This document shows, in pieces, positions 35,340-44,651 of a DNA stretch of 64,000 bases. The position numbers and the translations under genes are program-made. This DNA comes from Eubacteriales bacterium (GTDB taxonomy: Bacteria > Bacillota > Clostridia > Oscillospirales > CAG-382): NCBI GenBank assembly GCA_028705495.1, contig JAQWDK010000002.1, positions 1-64,000 of the forward strand. The letters are read 5' to 3'. Every line of letters starts with the position of its first letter. Positions within the stretch are counted from its first letter, which is position 1. The notes under the pieces were generated by a model. It searched no databases. It was not told where the DNA came from and saw only the letters and a list, made by a program, of their open reading frames with translations.

Positions 35340-35699
35340 ATGAAAATTAAACATATCGCAATAAGAGTAAGAGATCTTGAAAAATCAATCAAATTCTATG
35401 AGACAGTCACTGAACTGAAGATTGGGAAAAGGATATCAGCACCACCCGCAGAGCTTGCATTTATGACTAACGGTCATGGCGATACTGAAGTCGAGCTTGT
35501 ACACATTCCCGAATCACAATGTTTTGAAGGCAAGGGGTTATTTATCTGCTTTGAAACAGATAAGCTCTTTGAAATGCACAAAAAAGTATCAGACTGCGGT
35601 TACAATCCTTCAGCAATTCAAAACCCGGGTGATGGAACAAAGTACTTCTATGTCTATGACCCCGACGGCGTGTCTGTTCAACTGCGAAGCTTTAATTGA
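35340..35699 (+). CDS. VOC (glyoxalase/bleomycin-resistance) superfamily protein
   Basis: This 119-residue single VOC domain begins KIKHIAIRVRDLEKSIKFYE and has a second half ending YFYVYDPDGVSVQLRS. Metal-ligand positions of glyoxalase I are recognisable in part: His5 in the first strand, Glu in VELVHI and Glu in FICFET; the last strand has Gln rather than Glu in VQLRS. It starts one base after the kinase stop with a GGAGG site, so it is co-transcribed with the two-component system. A lactoylglutathione-lyase function is not assured; many VOC proteins act on other substrates or bind drugs. Confidence 0.8.
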   Translation: MKIKHIAIRVRDLEKSIKFYETVTELKIGKRISAPPAELAFMTNGHGDTEVELVHIPESQCFEGKGLFICFETDKLFEMHKKVSDCGYNPSAIQNPGDGTKYFYVYDPDGVSVQLRSFN

Positions 35700-35709
35700 C
35701 AATACAAAA

Positions 35710-35745
35710 GAGAGGGTTGCCTTTTTTCTGGCAGCCCTCTTTTCT
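35710..35745. terminator. Bidirectional terminator
   Basis: The stem AGAGGGTTGCC with GGCAGCCCTCT (one mismatch-type pair) around a T-rich loop is followed by TTTTCTTTG on the plus strand. It serves the convergent VOC and dcd genes. Confidence 0.8.
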
Positions 35746-35749
35746 TTGT

Positions 35750-36319
35750 TTATTCTGGTTTATACTCATCTTTGGGATTGACTTTGCAAATATTCGGGTT
35801 CTTTATAAAGTCTTCATACATCTTACTGGGTTGAATACTGCAGTTATTGTTATATTTTCCGCTCTTATATGGCTCATAGTCACCGTCAAGAGTATGATAA
35901 TAAATTTGGCAAATCTCAACGAATGGATATATCCTAACCGGTTGTACGCAGAACAGTTCAAGTGTCCAGAAACCGTTGAATCCAACGTCACCAAATCCCG
36001 CTGTTATATGTATACAAATACCGAGTCGACCAATTGACGAACGACCCTCAAGCATCGGAACATAGTTATCTGTCTTAGTATGCTCATAGGTTCTGCCTAA
36101 ATAAAGCTTGTTTGGCTGGAGTACCATTCCTTCTTCGGGAATAATAATCTTGTGATATTTGTTTGGTGTCTTCATATCGAGAATAGGCTCATCATAGACA
36201 AGCATTTCGTTATGTAAACGCAGATTGTAACTATTCGGGTTTACCTGAGATTCGGAAAATGGGGATATAACAATTTCCTTACCCTGTTTGGCTAATATTT
36301 CTTTTCCTGATAAAATCAT
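35750..36319 (-). CDS. dcd: dCTP deaminase
   Basis: This 189-residue enzyme converts dCTP to dUTP (or on to dUMP in bifunctional forms) for thymidylate synthesis. The start MILSGKEIL is chosen; the longer frame reads through the dispersed repeat. Motifs of the Dcd/dUTPase fold are NPNSYNLRL, LEGRSSIGRLGICIHITAG, GFGDVGFNGFWTLEL with the catalytic-position Glu, and a C-terminal GKYNNN loop. The sequence does not clearly decide between mono- and bifunctional types. Copy E of the dispersed repeat lies directly upstream. Confidence 0.88.
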   Translation of the reverse strand: MILSGKEILAKQGKEIVISPFSESQVNPNSYNLRLHNEMLVYDEPILDMKTPNKYHKIIIPEEGMVLQPNKLYLGRTYEHTKTDNYVPMLEGRSSIGRLGICIHITAGFGDVGFNGFWTLELFCVQPVRIYPFVEICQIYYHTLDGDYEPYKSGKYNNNCSIQPSKMYEDFIKNPNICKVNPKDEYKPE

Positions 36320-36329
36320 TTTATAAAAT

Positions 36330-36437
36330 CCATTCTGCCGTGAAGTGGCCGTACAAAACATTCTTGAAATTCAATTTATTGAATTTTGGGGCGTGAACAC
36401 TTTCAAGTTGGATTTCATCTAAGATAAATTTCACGCT
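36330..36437 (-). repeat. Dispersed leader repeat, copy E (dcd)
   Basis: This is a full copy. On the minus strand AGCGTGAAATTT opens it, TTCACGCCCC lies about 40 bases on, then a roughly 45-base spacer (shared with copy C) and GGCCACTTCACGGCAGAATGGA near dcd. The GTG at the start of the copy opens an uninterrupted frame of 37 codons (VKFILDEIQLESVHAP...) ending just before dcd. Confidence 0.75.
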
Positions 36438-36511
36438 TAAGCTACAATGTTTTCTGGTACTTCTATTATTATATTGAATTCCGCAGAAAAAGTCAATAGG
36501 TGTAGAATGAC

Positions 36512-36997
36512 TCAATCAAAAGTAACAGACTTTGCATATTTGATTATTTCATCCTTATAGGTTTCGTAATCTGAACTTTCGCAAGCAAATTGTATAAGCC
36601 AATACGCGTCGGTGGTTTTATAAACCGAAGCAAAATAAGAAAAATTCGTTTTCTCAACATCCTTTTTGAATGTAAAAGTGACTAGACCATCCACTTCCTT
36701 GACTTCCGAAGACAATGAGTTGTTCTTAAGAACAACTTCAGCATATTCTTCTAAGCTGTAATTAATTCCGGAGAAGAGAGTAAATTCTTCCTTTAGTGCA
36801 AAGACAGCTACTTTTCCTGAATTATAGCATACAGTATAAGGTTCGAAGGAAACTTTGGAGAATTTGTTTGTAAGTTCAATTTTCATACCTGCGTCGCTGA
36901 AAGTTTTAGGTTTTTCCTTCACAAAAGCAGAGCAGCTATTAAGCAAAAAGACCGATAGAATAAACAGTGAGACAATCAGAAATAATTTCTTTTTCAT
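36512..36997 (-). CDS. Predicted lipoprotein, unknown function
   Basis: This 161-residue protein starts at MKKKLFL with GGAGGGTTT upstream; a longer frame to 37069 has no ribosome site. The signal peptide (FLIVSLFILSVFLLNSC) ends in a lipobox Cys at about residue 22. The rest is a small soluble domain (FSDAGMKIELTNKFSKVSFE, WLIQFACESSDYETYKDEII) reminiscent of small PsbP/DUF-type beta-sandwich lipoproteins of clostridia, but I cannot name the family. It is a single gene between dcd and engB. Confidence 0.75.
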   Translation of the reverse strand: MKKKLFLIVSLFILSVFLLNSCSAFVKEKPKTFSDAGMKIELTNKFSKVSFEPYTVCYNSGKVAVFALKEEFTLFSGINYSLEEYAEVVLKNNSLSSEVKEVDGLVTFTFKKDVEKTNFSYFASVYKTTDAYWLIQFACESSDYETYKDEIIKYAKSVTFD

Positions 36998-37060
36998 AAA
37001 CCCTCCGTAAGATCGTCTGTTTTTTATAATATAACACATAAAATTGTAATTGTATATACA

Positions 37061-37097
37061 AAAGCCCAAGCTCTATGCGGCACATAGGGCTTGGGCT
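37061..37097 (-). terminator. Terminator of lon-engB
   Basis: On the minus strand AGCCCAAGCCCTATG...CATAGAGCTTGGGCT forms a long stem with one mismatch and ends in CTTTTGTATA, nine bases after the engB stop. Confidence 0.8.
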
Positions 37098-37105
37098 CTC
37101 ATTAA

Positions 37106-37714
37106 TTACTCTTTTGCAGTTAGTTTTGATAGGATAGTATGCCATAACTCGTCTCGTCCTTGGCCTTTCAATGATGAAAAGAGGTGGATAGCTGTTCCGG
37201 GACGAATGTTATTACTGGTCGCAAGAGTAGAAACTGCCTTTGATAGTTCAGTTTTATTTAGCTTGTCAATCTTGGTTGCTACGATGATGTATGGAAGGTC
37301 ATAATGATTCAACCACTCGAGCATATCAAGATCGTCCGTTGTCAATCCGACCTTGCAGTCAACAAGTTGCAATACAATACGGTTAACACACCCGATTGAA
37401 AAGTATGCTTCCGTTAGTCGTGACCATTTTTCCTTATCGGTAAATGATCTCTTCGCATAACCATAGCCCGGGAGATCGACAAAATAAAGCTTGTTGTCGA
37501 TATTATAATAGTTAATTGTAATGGTCTTACCTGGCTCACCACTTACGCGCGCAAGGGCTTTACGTCCAAGCATTGTGTTTATAAGTGATGATTTACCGAC
37601 ATTCGACCTACCGGAAAGAGCGATATGCGGCAAATTGGTGCAAGGAAGCTGTGAGGCATATCCTGAAGTCATCTCAAGCTTCGTGTTGTGAAGATTTATA
37701 TTACCGTAAATCAT
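37106..37714 (-). CDS. engB: Ribosome biogenesis GTPase EngB/YsxC
   Basis: This roughly 202-residue TRAFAC GTPase is needed for 50S ribosomal subunit maturation. G1 is SGRSNVGKSS, G2 region KTITINYYN, G3 VDLPGYGYAKR, G4 VATKID, G5 FSSLKG. The start at 37714 (MIYGNINLHN) gives the family's usual N-terminus; an in-frame ATG at 37735 is possible but has AAGG touching it. It follows lon, a common neighbour in Firmicutes, with which it shares a transcript. Confidence 0.92.
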   Translation of the reverse strand: MIYGNINLHNTKLEMTSGYASQLPCTNLPHIALSGRSNVGKSSLINTMLGRKALARVSGEPGKTITINYYNIDNKLYFVDLPGYGYAKRSFTDKEKWSRLTEAYFSIGCVNRIVLQLVDCKVGLTTDDLDMLEWLNHYDLPYIIVATKIDKLNKTELSKAVSTLATSNNIRPGTAIHLFSSLKGQGRDELWHTILSKLTAKE

Positions 37715-37750
37715 GTTCAAATTATGCGTCACCATCCTTGTTTTAGTCTT

Positions 37751-40075
37751 TTAAAAAGCATATTCAAAGACTTCTGAAATATGCGAAACTGGTTTAAATT
37801 CGACTTCGGATTTTAAGCTCTCGTCAAATTCCTTGATATCGCCTTCATTGTCTTTAGGTATTATAATTGTTTTAATTCCTGCTTTTCTTGCAGCGGAACT
37901 TTTTTCTTTAAGTCCACCAATTTTAAGTACACGTCCGGTCAGAGTTATTTCCCCAGTCATCGCTACGCTCTGCTTAACAGGTTTATTCAATAATTCCGAA
38001 AGCAGTGCTGTCGTAATCGTTATACCGGCAGAAGGTCCATCCTTCGGTATCGCGCCTTCCGGAACATGTATGTGGATATCAAACTTTTTGTAGAAGTCCT
38101 CAGCAACACCTAATTCAGAAGCGTGTTTCCTGATGTAGCTGACTGAAGCTTTCGCAGATTCTTTCATAACATCACCGAGTGAACCGGTAAGCTCAAGCGC
38201 ACCGTTTCCAGGCATGGAAACTGCTTCAATTCGGAGCATATCGCCGCCGTACTGTGTCCATGCAAGACCGTTTACCATACCGACCATATCGTTCTCGCAA
38301 GTGTGTTCGGCAAGATATCTCTCTGCACCGAGGAGGTCCTTGACCTGTTGCGGCTTTACAGTCATAGACTTTATTTCACCGCTGACAATCTTTTTAGCAA
38401 CCTTGCGACAAATGGAAGCAATTTCTCTTTCAAGGTTTCTGACACCGGATTCCATAGTGTAGTTGTTGATAAGGAAAATAATTCCCTCGTCGTCAAATTT
38501 GAGCATTCGCTTATTAAGTCCATGCTTTTTCATCTGCTTTGGGATCAGGTGATTCTTCGCAATTGCGAGTTTTTCATTATCAGAATAGCTGTCCATTCGT
38601 ATGACTTCCATCCTGTCGAGCAGAGCTGACGGGAGTGAGTCTGTTGAGTTTGCTGTAGCGATAAACATACAATCTGAAATGTCAAACGGAAGTTCTATAA
38701 AGTTGTCTCTGAACGTCTTGTTCTGTTCGCTGTCGAGAACTTCAAGAAGTGCGGCTGATGTATCTCCGTAAAGTGAATTTTGACCTAACTTGTCAATCTC
38801 ATCAAGCAGCATGACGGGATTGGATGTACCAGCAAGCTTGAGTGCGTTTATTATTCTACCCGGCATCGAGCCGACATAAGTTTTTCTATGTCCGCGAATT
38901 TCAGCTTCATCTCTGATACCGCCAAGCGAGATTCTGACATACTTGCGGTTTACAGCCCTCGCTATACTTTTGGCAATTGAGGTTTTGCCAACGCCAGGAG
39001 GCCCGACAAGACAAAGTATCTGACCATCGAGTTTGGGTGCAAGCTTTTTAACCGCTATATATTCAAGAATTCTTTGTTTGATTTTTTCAAGACCGTCATG
39101 GTCGGTATCAAGAATTTTCCTTGTCGCTTCAAGATCGAGTCTTTCTTTTGATTTTTTCTCCCATGGGAGCTCAAGACAGACTTCAATATAATTTCTTACT
39201 ACAGAGCCCTCAGCGCTTCCAAAGGGTATATTATTGAGCTTTTCCGCTTCTTTTAGAAGCTTATCTCTAACTGCGATTGGGAGTTTAGCTTCTGTTATAG
39301 ATTTATAGTATTCAAACGGTTCGCCATTATCTTCAGATGAATTAATACCGAGTTCGTTTTGAATAACATTAAGCTGTTCTTTTAGGTATATATCTCTTTG
39401 ATGCTGTTGGAGTCTGTATTGTACTTTACCGTGAATTGCTCCTTCGAGTTCGATAATCTCAATTTCCTTCTCAAGAGCAAGAGTAAGCTTATTAAGCCTT
39501 GCAAGTTCATTTGATTCTTCAAGTATTGACTGCTTGTCGTGGGGCTTTTTTAGTGCTGTTGCAGAAATTAAGTCCGCAAGATATCCCGCTTCTTTAGTTT
39601 CCTGAATCATCGTCAAGATTTCATCAGCCGGTTTGGGGACAAAGCTAAGCAGGTTGTTAAACGCTGCTTTCGCTCCTAGCATTGCGACATTTAAGAGCTT
39701 ACGGTCGTAATTGAAGTTGAATTCATTTGGCAGAACGCGCGCCTGAAAAAGGTCGTCTGTAGCCTCAAAGGTTAACATTTCAGCTCTGAAAAGACCTTCA
39801 ACAACGACTTGATAACGCTTGTTGTCAAGTTTTAGTGATTTTTTTATTTTAGCGACTACGCCTATACCGTAAAGGTTTTCACGAGATACCTCAAGTTCGC
39901 CCATATCTTTTTGAGTCACAAGAAATATCAGCCCGTCATCCGCTTCCGCCGCTTTTAAAGCGTTAATCGATTGCGGGCGAGCAAGTTCAAAGCTTGTGAC
40001 AATGCGCGGGAAGGCAACAATTCCGCGCAGAGGTATTGTATTATATATACTTTTTCTTGTTAATGTTTCAGTCAT
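37751..40075 (-). CDS. lon: ATP-dependent Lon protease
   Basis: This 774-residue cytosolic AAA+ protease removes damaged and regulatory proteins. The N-terminal LON substrate domain (TIPLRGIVAFPRIVTSFEL) and coiled coil (EKEIEIIELEGAIHGKVQYR) are followed by Walker A GPPGVGKT (358-365), Walker B VMLLDEIDK, and the protease domain with Ser682 in PKDGPSAGI and Lys725 in GGLKEKSSAA as the catalytic dyad. Length and domain order match bacterial LonA. The ribosome site is weak (AGGTACAT). Confidence 0.97.
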   Translation of the reverse strand: MTETLTRKSIYNTIPLRGIVAFPRIVTSFELARPQSINALKAAEADDGLIFLVTQKDMGELEVSRENLYGIGVVAKIKKSLKLDNKRYQVVVEGLFRAEMLTFEATDDLFQARVLPNEFNFNYDRKLLNVAMLGAKAAFNNLLSFVPKPADEILTMIQETKEAGYLADLISATALKKPHDKQSILEESNELARLNKLTLALEKEIEIIELEGAIHGKVQYRLQQHQRDIYLKEQLNVIQNELGINSSEDNGEPFEYYKSITEAKLPIAVRDKLLKEAEKLNNIPFGSAEGSVVRNYIEVCLELPWEKKSKERLDLEATRKILDTDHDGLEKIKQRILEYIAVKKLAPKLDGQILCLVGPPGVGKTSIAKSIARAVNRKYVRISLGGIRDEAEIRGHRKTYVGSMPGRIINALKLAGTSNPVMLLDEIDKLGQNSLYGDTSAALLEVLDSEQNKTFRDNFIELPFDISDCMFIATANSTDSLPSALLDRMEVIRMDSYSDNEKLAIAKNHLIPKQMKKHGLNKRMLKFDDEGIIFLINNYTMESGVRNLEREIASICRKVAKKIVSGEIKSMTVKPQQVKDLLGAERYLAEHTCENDMVGMVNGLAWTQYGGDMLRIEAVSMPGNGALELTGSLGDVMKESAKASVSYIRKHASELGVAEDFYKKFDIHIHVPEGAIPKDGPSAGITITTALLSELLNKPVKQSVAMTGEITLTGRVLKIGGLKEKSSAARKAGIKTIIIPKDNEGDIKEFDESLKSEVEFKPVSHISEVFEYAF

Positions 40076-40091
40076 ATGTACCTATTTTGCG

Positions 40092-41045
40092 TCAGACTCC
40101 AAGCATTGCAGCGCCTATGATACCAGCGTCATTGCCGAGCTGCGCGATTTTTATTTTTGTTCTGGCAGTACTGTCTCTTGCGTATTCCTCACGGTCAACT
40201 ATTTTCATAAGCGGCTTGAGGAGAAAATCGCGTTCGCCGCTAACGCCTCCGCCTATACTGAGGACTTCGGGTTGGAATATGTTGATAACGCTGACAATAC
40301 CACTTGCAAGGTAACCGATGTATTTGTCTACAACCTGCTGACCTGCGGCATCACCATTCTTTGCAGCGGCAAAAGCTGTTTTTCCGCTGACTTTGTTAAT
40401 ATCATTACCTATCATTTCCCACATAACTGTATCTTTTGTTTCAGCGAGCTTTTCTTTTGTCATACGAACAAGAGCTGTGGCGGATGAATATGATTCCCAG
40501 CAACCGCGTCTACCGCATGAGCAAGGAACACCATCATGCTCGATAACTATGTGACCGAGTTCAGGTCCGCAGAAATTGAAGCCACTGTATATTTTGCGGT
40601 TAATTATACAGCCACCACCGACACCCGTTCCGAGCGTGATCATTACAGAGTTATCGCAATTTTTTGCCGCTCCGCAAATTGCTTCAGCGAGTGCAGCTGC
40701 ATTTGCATCGTTTTCGATAAGAACTTTTTTGACTCCCGAAAAACTTTGCATTCTTGCGACTAATGGATAATTTTTCATCGGAAGATTGCAGGAATAGTCA
40801 ACTGTTCCTCTATTTAGATTCGCAATTCCCGGTGTAGCGACACCGATGTATTTAATGTCTTTAACATTCAGATTCATTTTTTCAATCAGCGAAACACATA
40901 ACTTTGCCATGTCAGCAGTGATTTCGTCAGCGGTTCTCGCTGCGTTTGTCGGTATACTGTCTTTGAGAAGAATATTACCGTTGATATCTGTGATTCCTGC
41001 TGCAATATTTGTTCCGCCGAGGTCGACGCCGATATAGTAATTCAT
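40092..41045 (-). CDS. ROK-family glucokinase
   Basis: This 317-residue kinase phosphorylates glucose to glucose 6-phosphate with ATP. The start MNYYIG follows GGTGGTAAAAAGT. The ATP-binding loop is GVDLGGTNIAAG, the sugar-binding ENDANAAALAE and GTGVGGG motifs are present, and the ROK zinc motif is CSCGRRGCWE after GHIVIEHDG. It lacks an N-terminal DNA-binding HTH, so it is an enzyme rather than a ROK repressor. It lies between hprK and lon. Confidence 0.93.
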   Translation of the reverse strand: MNYYIGVDLGGTNIAAGITDINGNILLKDSIPTNAARTADEITADMAKLCVSLIEKMNLNVKDIKYIGVATPGIANLNRGTVDYSCNLPMKNYPLVARMQSFSGVKKVLIENDANAAALAEAICGAAKNCDNSVMITLGTGVGGGCIINRKIYSGFNFCGPELGHIVIEHDGVPCSCGRRGCWESYSSATALVRMTKEKLAETKDTVMWEMIGNDINKVSGKTAFAAAKNGDAAGQQVVDKYIGYLASGIVSVINIFQPEVLSIGGGVSGERDFLLKPLMKIVDREEYARDSTARTKIKIAQLGNDAGIIGAAMLGV

Positions 41046-41075
41046 ACTTTTTACCACCTTAGGTTTAATGAAAAT

Positions 41076-42023
41076 TTATTGTTCGTTTTTGTCCGCTATA
41101 TTACGCATCAATTTTTTGTTGAATTCTTGGGCTGTGTTATAGCCCATTTTCTTTTGCCTATTGTTCATTGCTGCAATTTCGATGATAACAGCAAGGTTTC
41201 TACCCGGTTGAACAGGAATTGTTATGGAAGGGACTTTTATACCGAGAAGTTCTGTATATTCGTCCTCAAGACCAAAACGCTCGTAGAACTTCCCTTTTTC
41301 CCACATTTCAAGATTGAGTATAAGGTCTATTTTTTCAGAAAGCTTAACTGCTCCCATACCGAAAATTCTTCTTACATCGACGATACCAATACCGCGAAGT
41401 TCGATATAGTGCCTTATAAGCTCAGGTGCGCTGCCAACAAGAGTTTTTGCTGATACTCTTTTTATTTCAACTGCATCATCTGCAATAAGTCTGTGCCCGC
41501 GTTTTACGAGCTCGATTGCCGTTTCGCTTTTACCTATGCCACTATCTCCTAAGATAAGTATACCTTCACCGTAAACTTCAACCAGAACACCGTGGCGGGT
41601 GATTCTTTCTGCAAGTGCGACATTAAGAAAAGCGATAAGAGCTGCCATAAATGAAGAGGTAGTGTCACTTGTGCGGTAAAGAGGGGTGGAGTATTTGCGG
41701 CAGTATAGGTCGAGTTCAGGAAAGATATCCAGCGAATTTGAGACAACGACTGCAACAACACCATGTGAAATAAATTTTTCGAGATGTGTAGCTCTATCTG
41801 TATCAGAAAGTGTCTGGAGATATTTGTGCTCCATATTACCGAGTATTTGTATACGCCCGCTTTCGAAGTGGCTGAAGAAACCTGCAAGAGGTAAACCTGG
41901 CCTGCTTACATCGGAACGCTTAACCTCGATATCTTCTATGTACAGAGGAATATAAATTTCCTCAAGTTGAAATTCACTTGCGACTTCGGTTAATTTGATG
42001 GAAAACTCTGAAGAATTATTCAT
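41076..42023 (-). CDS. hprK: HPr kinase/phosphorylase
   Basis: This 315-residue bifunctional enzyme phosphorylates and dephosphorylates Ser46 of HPr and so drives carbon catabolite control in Firmicutes. The N-terminal domain precedes Walker A GDSGIGKS (159-166), the HPrK signature ELRGIGIVDVRRIFGMGAV and the C-terminal VQPGRNLAVIIEIAAMNNR with GYN. The ribosome site is AAAGGGATTTTC. It stands upstream of the ROK kinase, 30 bases away. Confidence 0.96.
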   Translation of the reverse strand: MNNSSEFSIKLTEVASEFQLEEIYIPLYIEDIEVKRSDVSRPGLPLAGFFSHFESGRIQILGNMEHKYLQTLSDTDRATHLEKFISHGVVAVVVSNSLDIFPELDLYCRKYSTPLYRTSDTTSSFMAALIAFLNVALAERITRHGVLVEVYGEGILILGDSGIGKSETAIELVKRGHRLIADDAVEIKRVSAKTLVGSAPELIRHYIELRGIGIVDVRRIFGMGAVKLSEKIDLILNLEMWEKGKFYERFGLEDEYTELLGIKVPSITIPVQPGRNLAVIIEIAAMNNRQKKMGYNTAQEFNKKLMRNIADKNEQ

Positions 42024-42155
42024 TTTATGAAAATCCCTTTCTTATCTTTAAGTCATTTCCTAAAATAAAGCCATCATGCATTCATCAATTATAATAGTTA
42101 TATTCTATTTTTGTCAAGCGTTATTTGTTAACACCCTGACAGCATAGTGCAAACA

Positions 42156-42175
42156 AGCGCGGAATTTTCCGCGCT
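42156..42175 (-). terminator. Hairpin after iscU
   Basis: AGCGCGG-AATTTT-CCGCGCT is a 7-bp GC-rich stem 22 bases past the iscU stop. On the minus strand it is followed by TGTTTGC, a weak T run, so termination is probable rather than sure. Confidence 0.55.
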
Positions 42176-42197
42176 CATTGTTGCTGTTCGTTAATTC

Positions 42198-42638
42198 TTA
42201 ATGATCTCCGTGATCATGAGAGCCGCATGCACCACAACAACCGTCACATGTGTTAAGACTTGATGTATCACGGCCTATTTTTGTGTAATAATCAGCTAAA
42301 GCGGCTTTTACAGCTTCTTCTGCAAGCACTGAACAGTGGACTTTAACCGCAGGGAGCCCGCCAAGCGCTTCAACAACAGCTTTGTTTGTAAGCTTTTCTA
42401 CTTCTGAAATAGATTTACCTTTGATTAGTTCCGTTGCCATAGATGATGTTGCTATAGCAGCACCGCAACCAAAAGTTTTAAACTTGACATCGGAGACAAC
42501 ATCATTGTCAATTTTAAGGTATATCTTCATTATATCTCCGCATTTGGCGTTGCCTACTTCACCGACACCATCTGCGTTTTCAATTTCGCCAACATTACGG
42601 GGGTTTGCGAAGTGATCCATTACTTTTTCTGTATACAT
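42198..42638 (-). CDS. iscU: Fe-S cluster scaffold IscU/NifU with Cys/His-rich tail
   Basis: This 146-residue scaffold protein assembles Fe-S clusters with the desulfurase encoded just upstream (16-base gap, AAAGGATGG site). The three cluster cysteines are Cys33 (NAKCGD), Cys58 (TFGCGA) and Cys102 (VKVHCSVLAEEA). The last 16 residues form an unusual metal-binding-like tail with four Cys (131, 134, 135, 138) and three His (141, 143, 146). No LPPVK motif for HscA is visible, in line with Firmicute/clostridial NifU-type scaffolds. Confidence 0.93.
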   Translation of the reverse strand: MYTEKVMDHFANPRNVGEIENADGVGEVGNAKCGDIMKIYLKIDNDVVSDVKFKTFGCGAAIATSSMATELIKGKSISEVEKLTNKAVVEALGGLPAVKVHCSVLAEEAVKAALADYYTKIGRDTSSLNTCDGCCGACGSHDHGDH

Positions 42639-42654
42639 GATTGTAACCATCCTT

Positions 42655-43854
42655 TCACTGCTCAGTTTTTTGAGATTCGAGCAGTTTCTCATACAGCGGT
42701 GACATACTGCGAAGTCTTCCCACTGCCCAAGTAACTTTTTCTATTATATAATCCATTTCTTCCATCGTGTTTTCCGATGAAAGAGAAATTCTTAGAGAAC
42801 CGTGGCATATTTCATGAGGCAGACCAAGTGCGCGTAGCACGTGGGACGGCTCAAGAGAACTTGTAGAACAAGCGGATCCAGTTGAAGCGCAAATACCGAC
42901 CATGTCAAGAAGCATTATCAGTCCCTCGCCCTCGATAAACTCAAAAGCGACATTAAGGTTCTCAACAAGGCGATTTTTCATATCACCGTTTATTCTTGAA
43001 TATGGGATTTTCGAAAGATTTTCTGCAAGATAATCTCTCATAGCTCTAACTTTTTCTCTGCCCTCTTTGTCCCCAAGAGATTCACGAAGTGCAACCTCTA
43101 AAGCAACCGCACCAGCGACATTTTCTGTACCAGATCGTCTGCCCTTTTCCTGACCACCGCCTTCTATCAGGTTAGGAAATTTAAGGCCTTTGCGAACATA
43201 CAAGGCACCTATGCCTTTCGGAGTGTGAAGCTTATGCCCTGATAAAGCCAGCGCATCAATTCCAAGCTCTTTTATGTTTATATCTAATTTTCCAACAGCT
43301 TGTACCGCATCGGTGAAAAACGGAATTTTGTGTTTGTGAGAGATTTCAGCCAATTCTTTTATGGGCTGTATTGTACCAATCTCATTGTTAGCAAACATAA
43401 CAGTTACAAGAATCGTTTCTGGCTTTATTGCTTTTTCAAGGTCTTCCGCTCTGACAATTCCATTATCATAAACATCAAGGTAAGATATCTCAAACCCCTG
43501 TTTTTCGAGTCTTTCAAGAGTATGAAGCACTGCATGATGCTCAATTTTTGAAGTTATGATATGGTTGCCTTTTCCTGCTTTTTTCGCAGACTCTGCAATG
43601 CCCTTTATTGCCCAGTTATCTGCTTCTGTACCACCCGATGTAAAGAAAACCTCGCCGGGTTCACAGCCGAGCATTTCGGAGATGCCTAACCTTGCTTTTT
43701 CGAGAGCGACACGAGCCTCTCTGCCCATTCCATACAATTCGCTTGACGGATTACCGTAATGTGTATGAAAATACGGCATCATTGCATCTATAACGCTTTT
43801 CGACACCTTTGTTGTCGCTGCGTTGTCAACATAGACTAACCTTTCAGCGTCCAT
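42655..43854 (-). CDS. iscS: Cysteine desulfurase IscS/NifS
   Basis: This 399-residue PLP enzyme takes sulfur from L-Cys for Fe-S clusters. The PLP Lys208 lies in LSGHKLHTPKG, the cofactor His in EHHAVLHTLE, and the catalytic Cys329 in STGSACSTSSLEPSHVL, on a class I-type loop. The start MDAERLVYVDNAATTK follows GGAAGGATGTTATAAA. It is paired with iscU, the usual clostridial minimal Fe-S system. Confidence 0.95.
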   Translation of the reverse strand: MDAERLVYVDNAATTKVSKSVIDAMMPYFHTHYGNPSSELYGMGREARVALEKARLGISEMLGCEPGEVFFTSGGTEADNWAIKGIAESAKKAGKGNHIITSKIEHHAVLHTLERLEKQGFEISYLDVYDNGIVRAEDLEKAIKPETILVTVMFANNEIGTIQPIKELAEISHKHKIPFFTDAVQAVGKLDINIKELGIDALALSGHKLHTPKGIGALYVRKGLKFPNLIEGGGQEKGRRSGTENVAGAVALEVALRESLGDKEGREKVRAMRDYLAENLSKIPYSRINGDMKNRLVENLNVAFEFIEGEGLIMLLDMVGICASTGSACSTSSLEPSHVLRALGLPHEICHGSLRISLSSENTMEEMDYIIEKVTWAVGRLRSMSPLYEKLLESQKTEQ

Positions 43855-43879
43855 TTTATAACATCCTTCCATAGGAAAA

Positions 43880-44458
43880 CTAAATTTGATCGTTCTGTAT
43901 TTTTAACAAAGTTGCTTCTTTAGACTTCTTTTTCCAGAACATAACCTTGTCTCCATAATAAGCAAACAGAACCGAGACACAGATTAAAACGATAATTGTA
44001 GCTGCTATTACCGGTACTGACGGCAAAGGTTTTTCTTCTAAAAGCATCCGTATGGCAAACACTAAATGATAGGCAAACACGGAAATTGAAGCAACAAAGA
44101 GAAAGGCATAAAAAAGCCATATGTTGAGAAAGTGAGTGTATCTTGCGTTTGAATCATTGTATTCAATGAGTGGAACACCACCGGCTTTTTTGTAATATGC
44201 CTTGTTTTTATAACCGCAAACAAGTACAGAGCCGTCATCCGGTATATTTTTTATTTCCTCATCGCTTGCACCGTTCTCAATCGCATCATGCATGTAAACG
44301 ATTTTGTAGTTATATTCTGTATCGAGGTCGTCTACAAATTCAAAGTAATAGGTGAACGGGAGGCGCTTTACAAGATGCAGCCCTCTTTTTGTCATGGTGT
44401 TTAACCAGGCTGTCTCGTCGTTGGTATTCATAAATATGTTGTTGTATGTGAAACGCAT
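43880..44458 (-). CDS. DUF2812-type membrane protein
   Basis: This 192-residue protein starts at MRFTYNNIF with GAAAGGACATTATGCC upstream. The N-terminal soluble domain (TAWLNTMTKRGLHLVKRLPF then YFEFVD and YNYKIVYM) matches the DUF2812 pattern. Two membrane helices follow at about 111-134 and 144-164, and the tail is basic. The family's function is unknown; members in other clostridia often accompany a PadR-type regulator, which is absent here. Confidence 0.7.
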   Translation of the reverse strand: MRFTYNNIFMNTNDETAWLNTMTKRGLHLVKRLPFTYYFEFVDDLDTEYNYKIVYMHDAIENGASDEEIKNIPDDGSVLVCGYKNKAYYKKAGGVPLIEYNDSNARYTHFLNIWLFYAFLFVASISVFAYHLVFAIRMLLEEKPLPSVPVIAATIIVLICVSVLFAYYGDKVMFWKKKSKEATLLKIQNDQI

Positions 44459-44651
44459 GGCATAATGTCCTTTCGTTTTTTGAGAACTCATTAAAGCCGT
44501 TTGTTTTCTGTAAATAATTATATCAAATTACTCAGACCGTGTCAACAATTTCAGAGGCTGAAAATGTGAATTCCCAGTAAATTAGTAGACAATCTTTTCT
44601 TCACGGATTTTGCTTGTTTTGTTATGTTTTACATAAGTATGGAAATTATCC

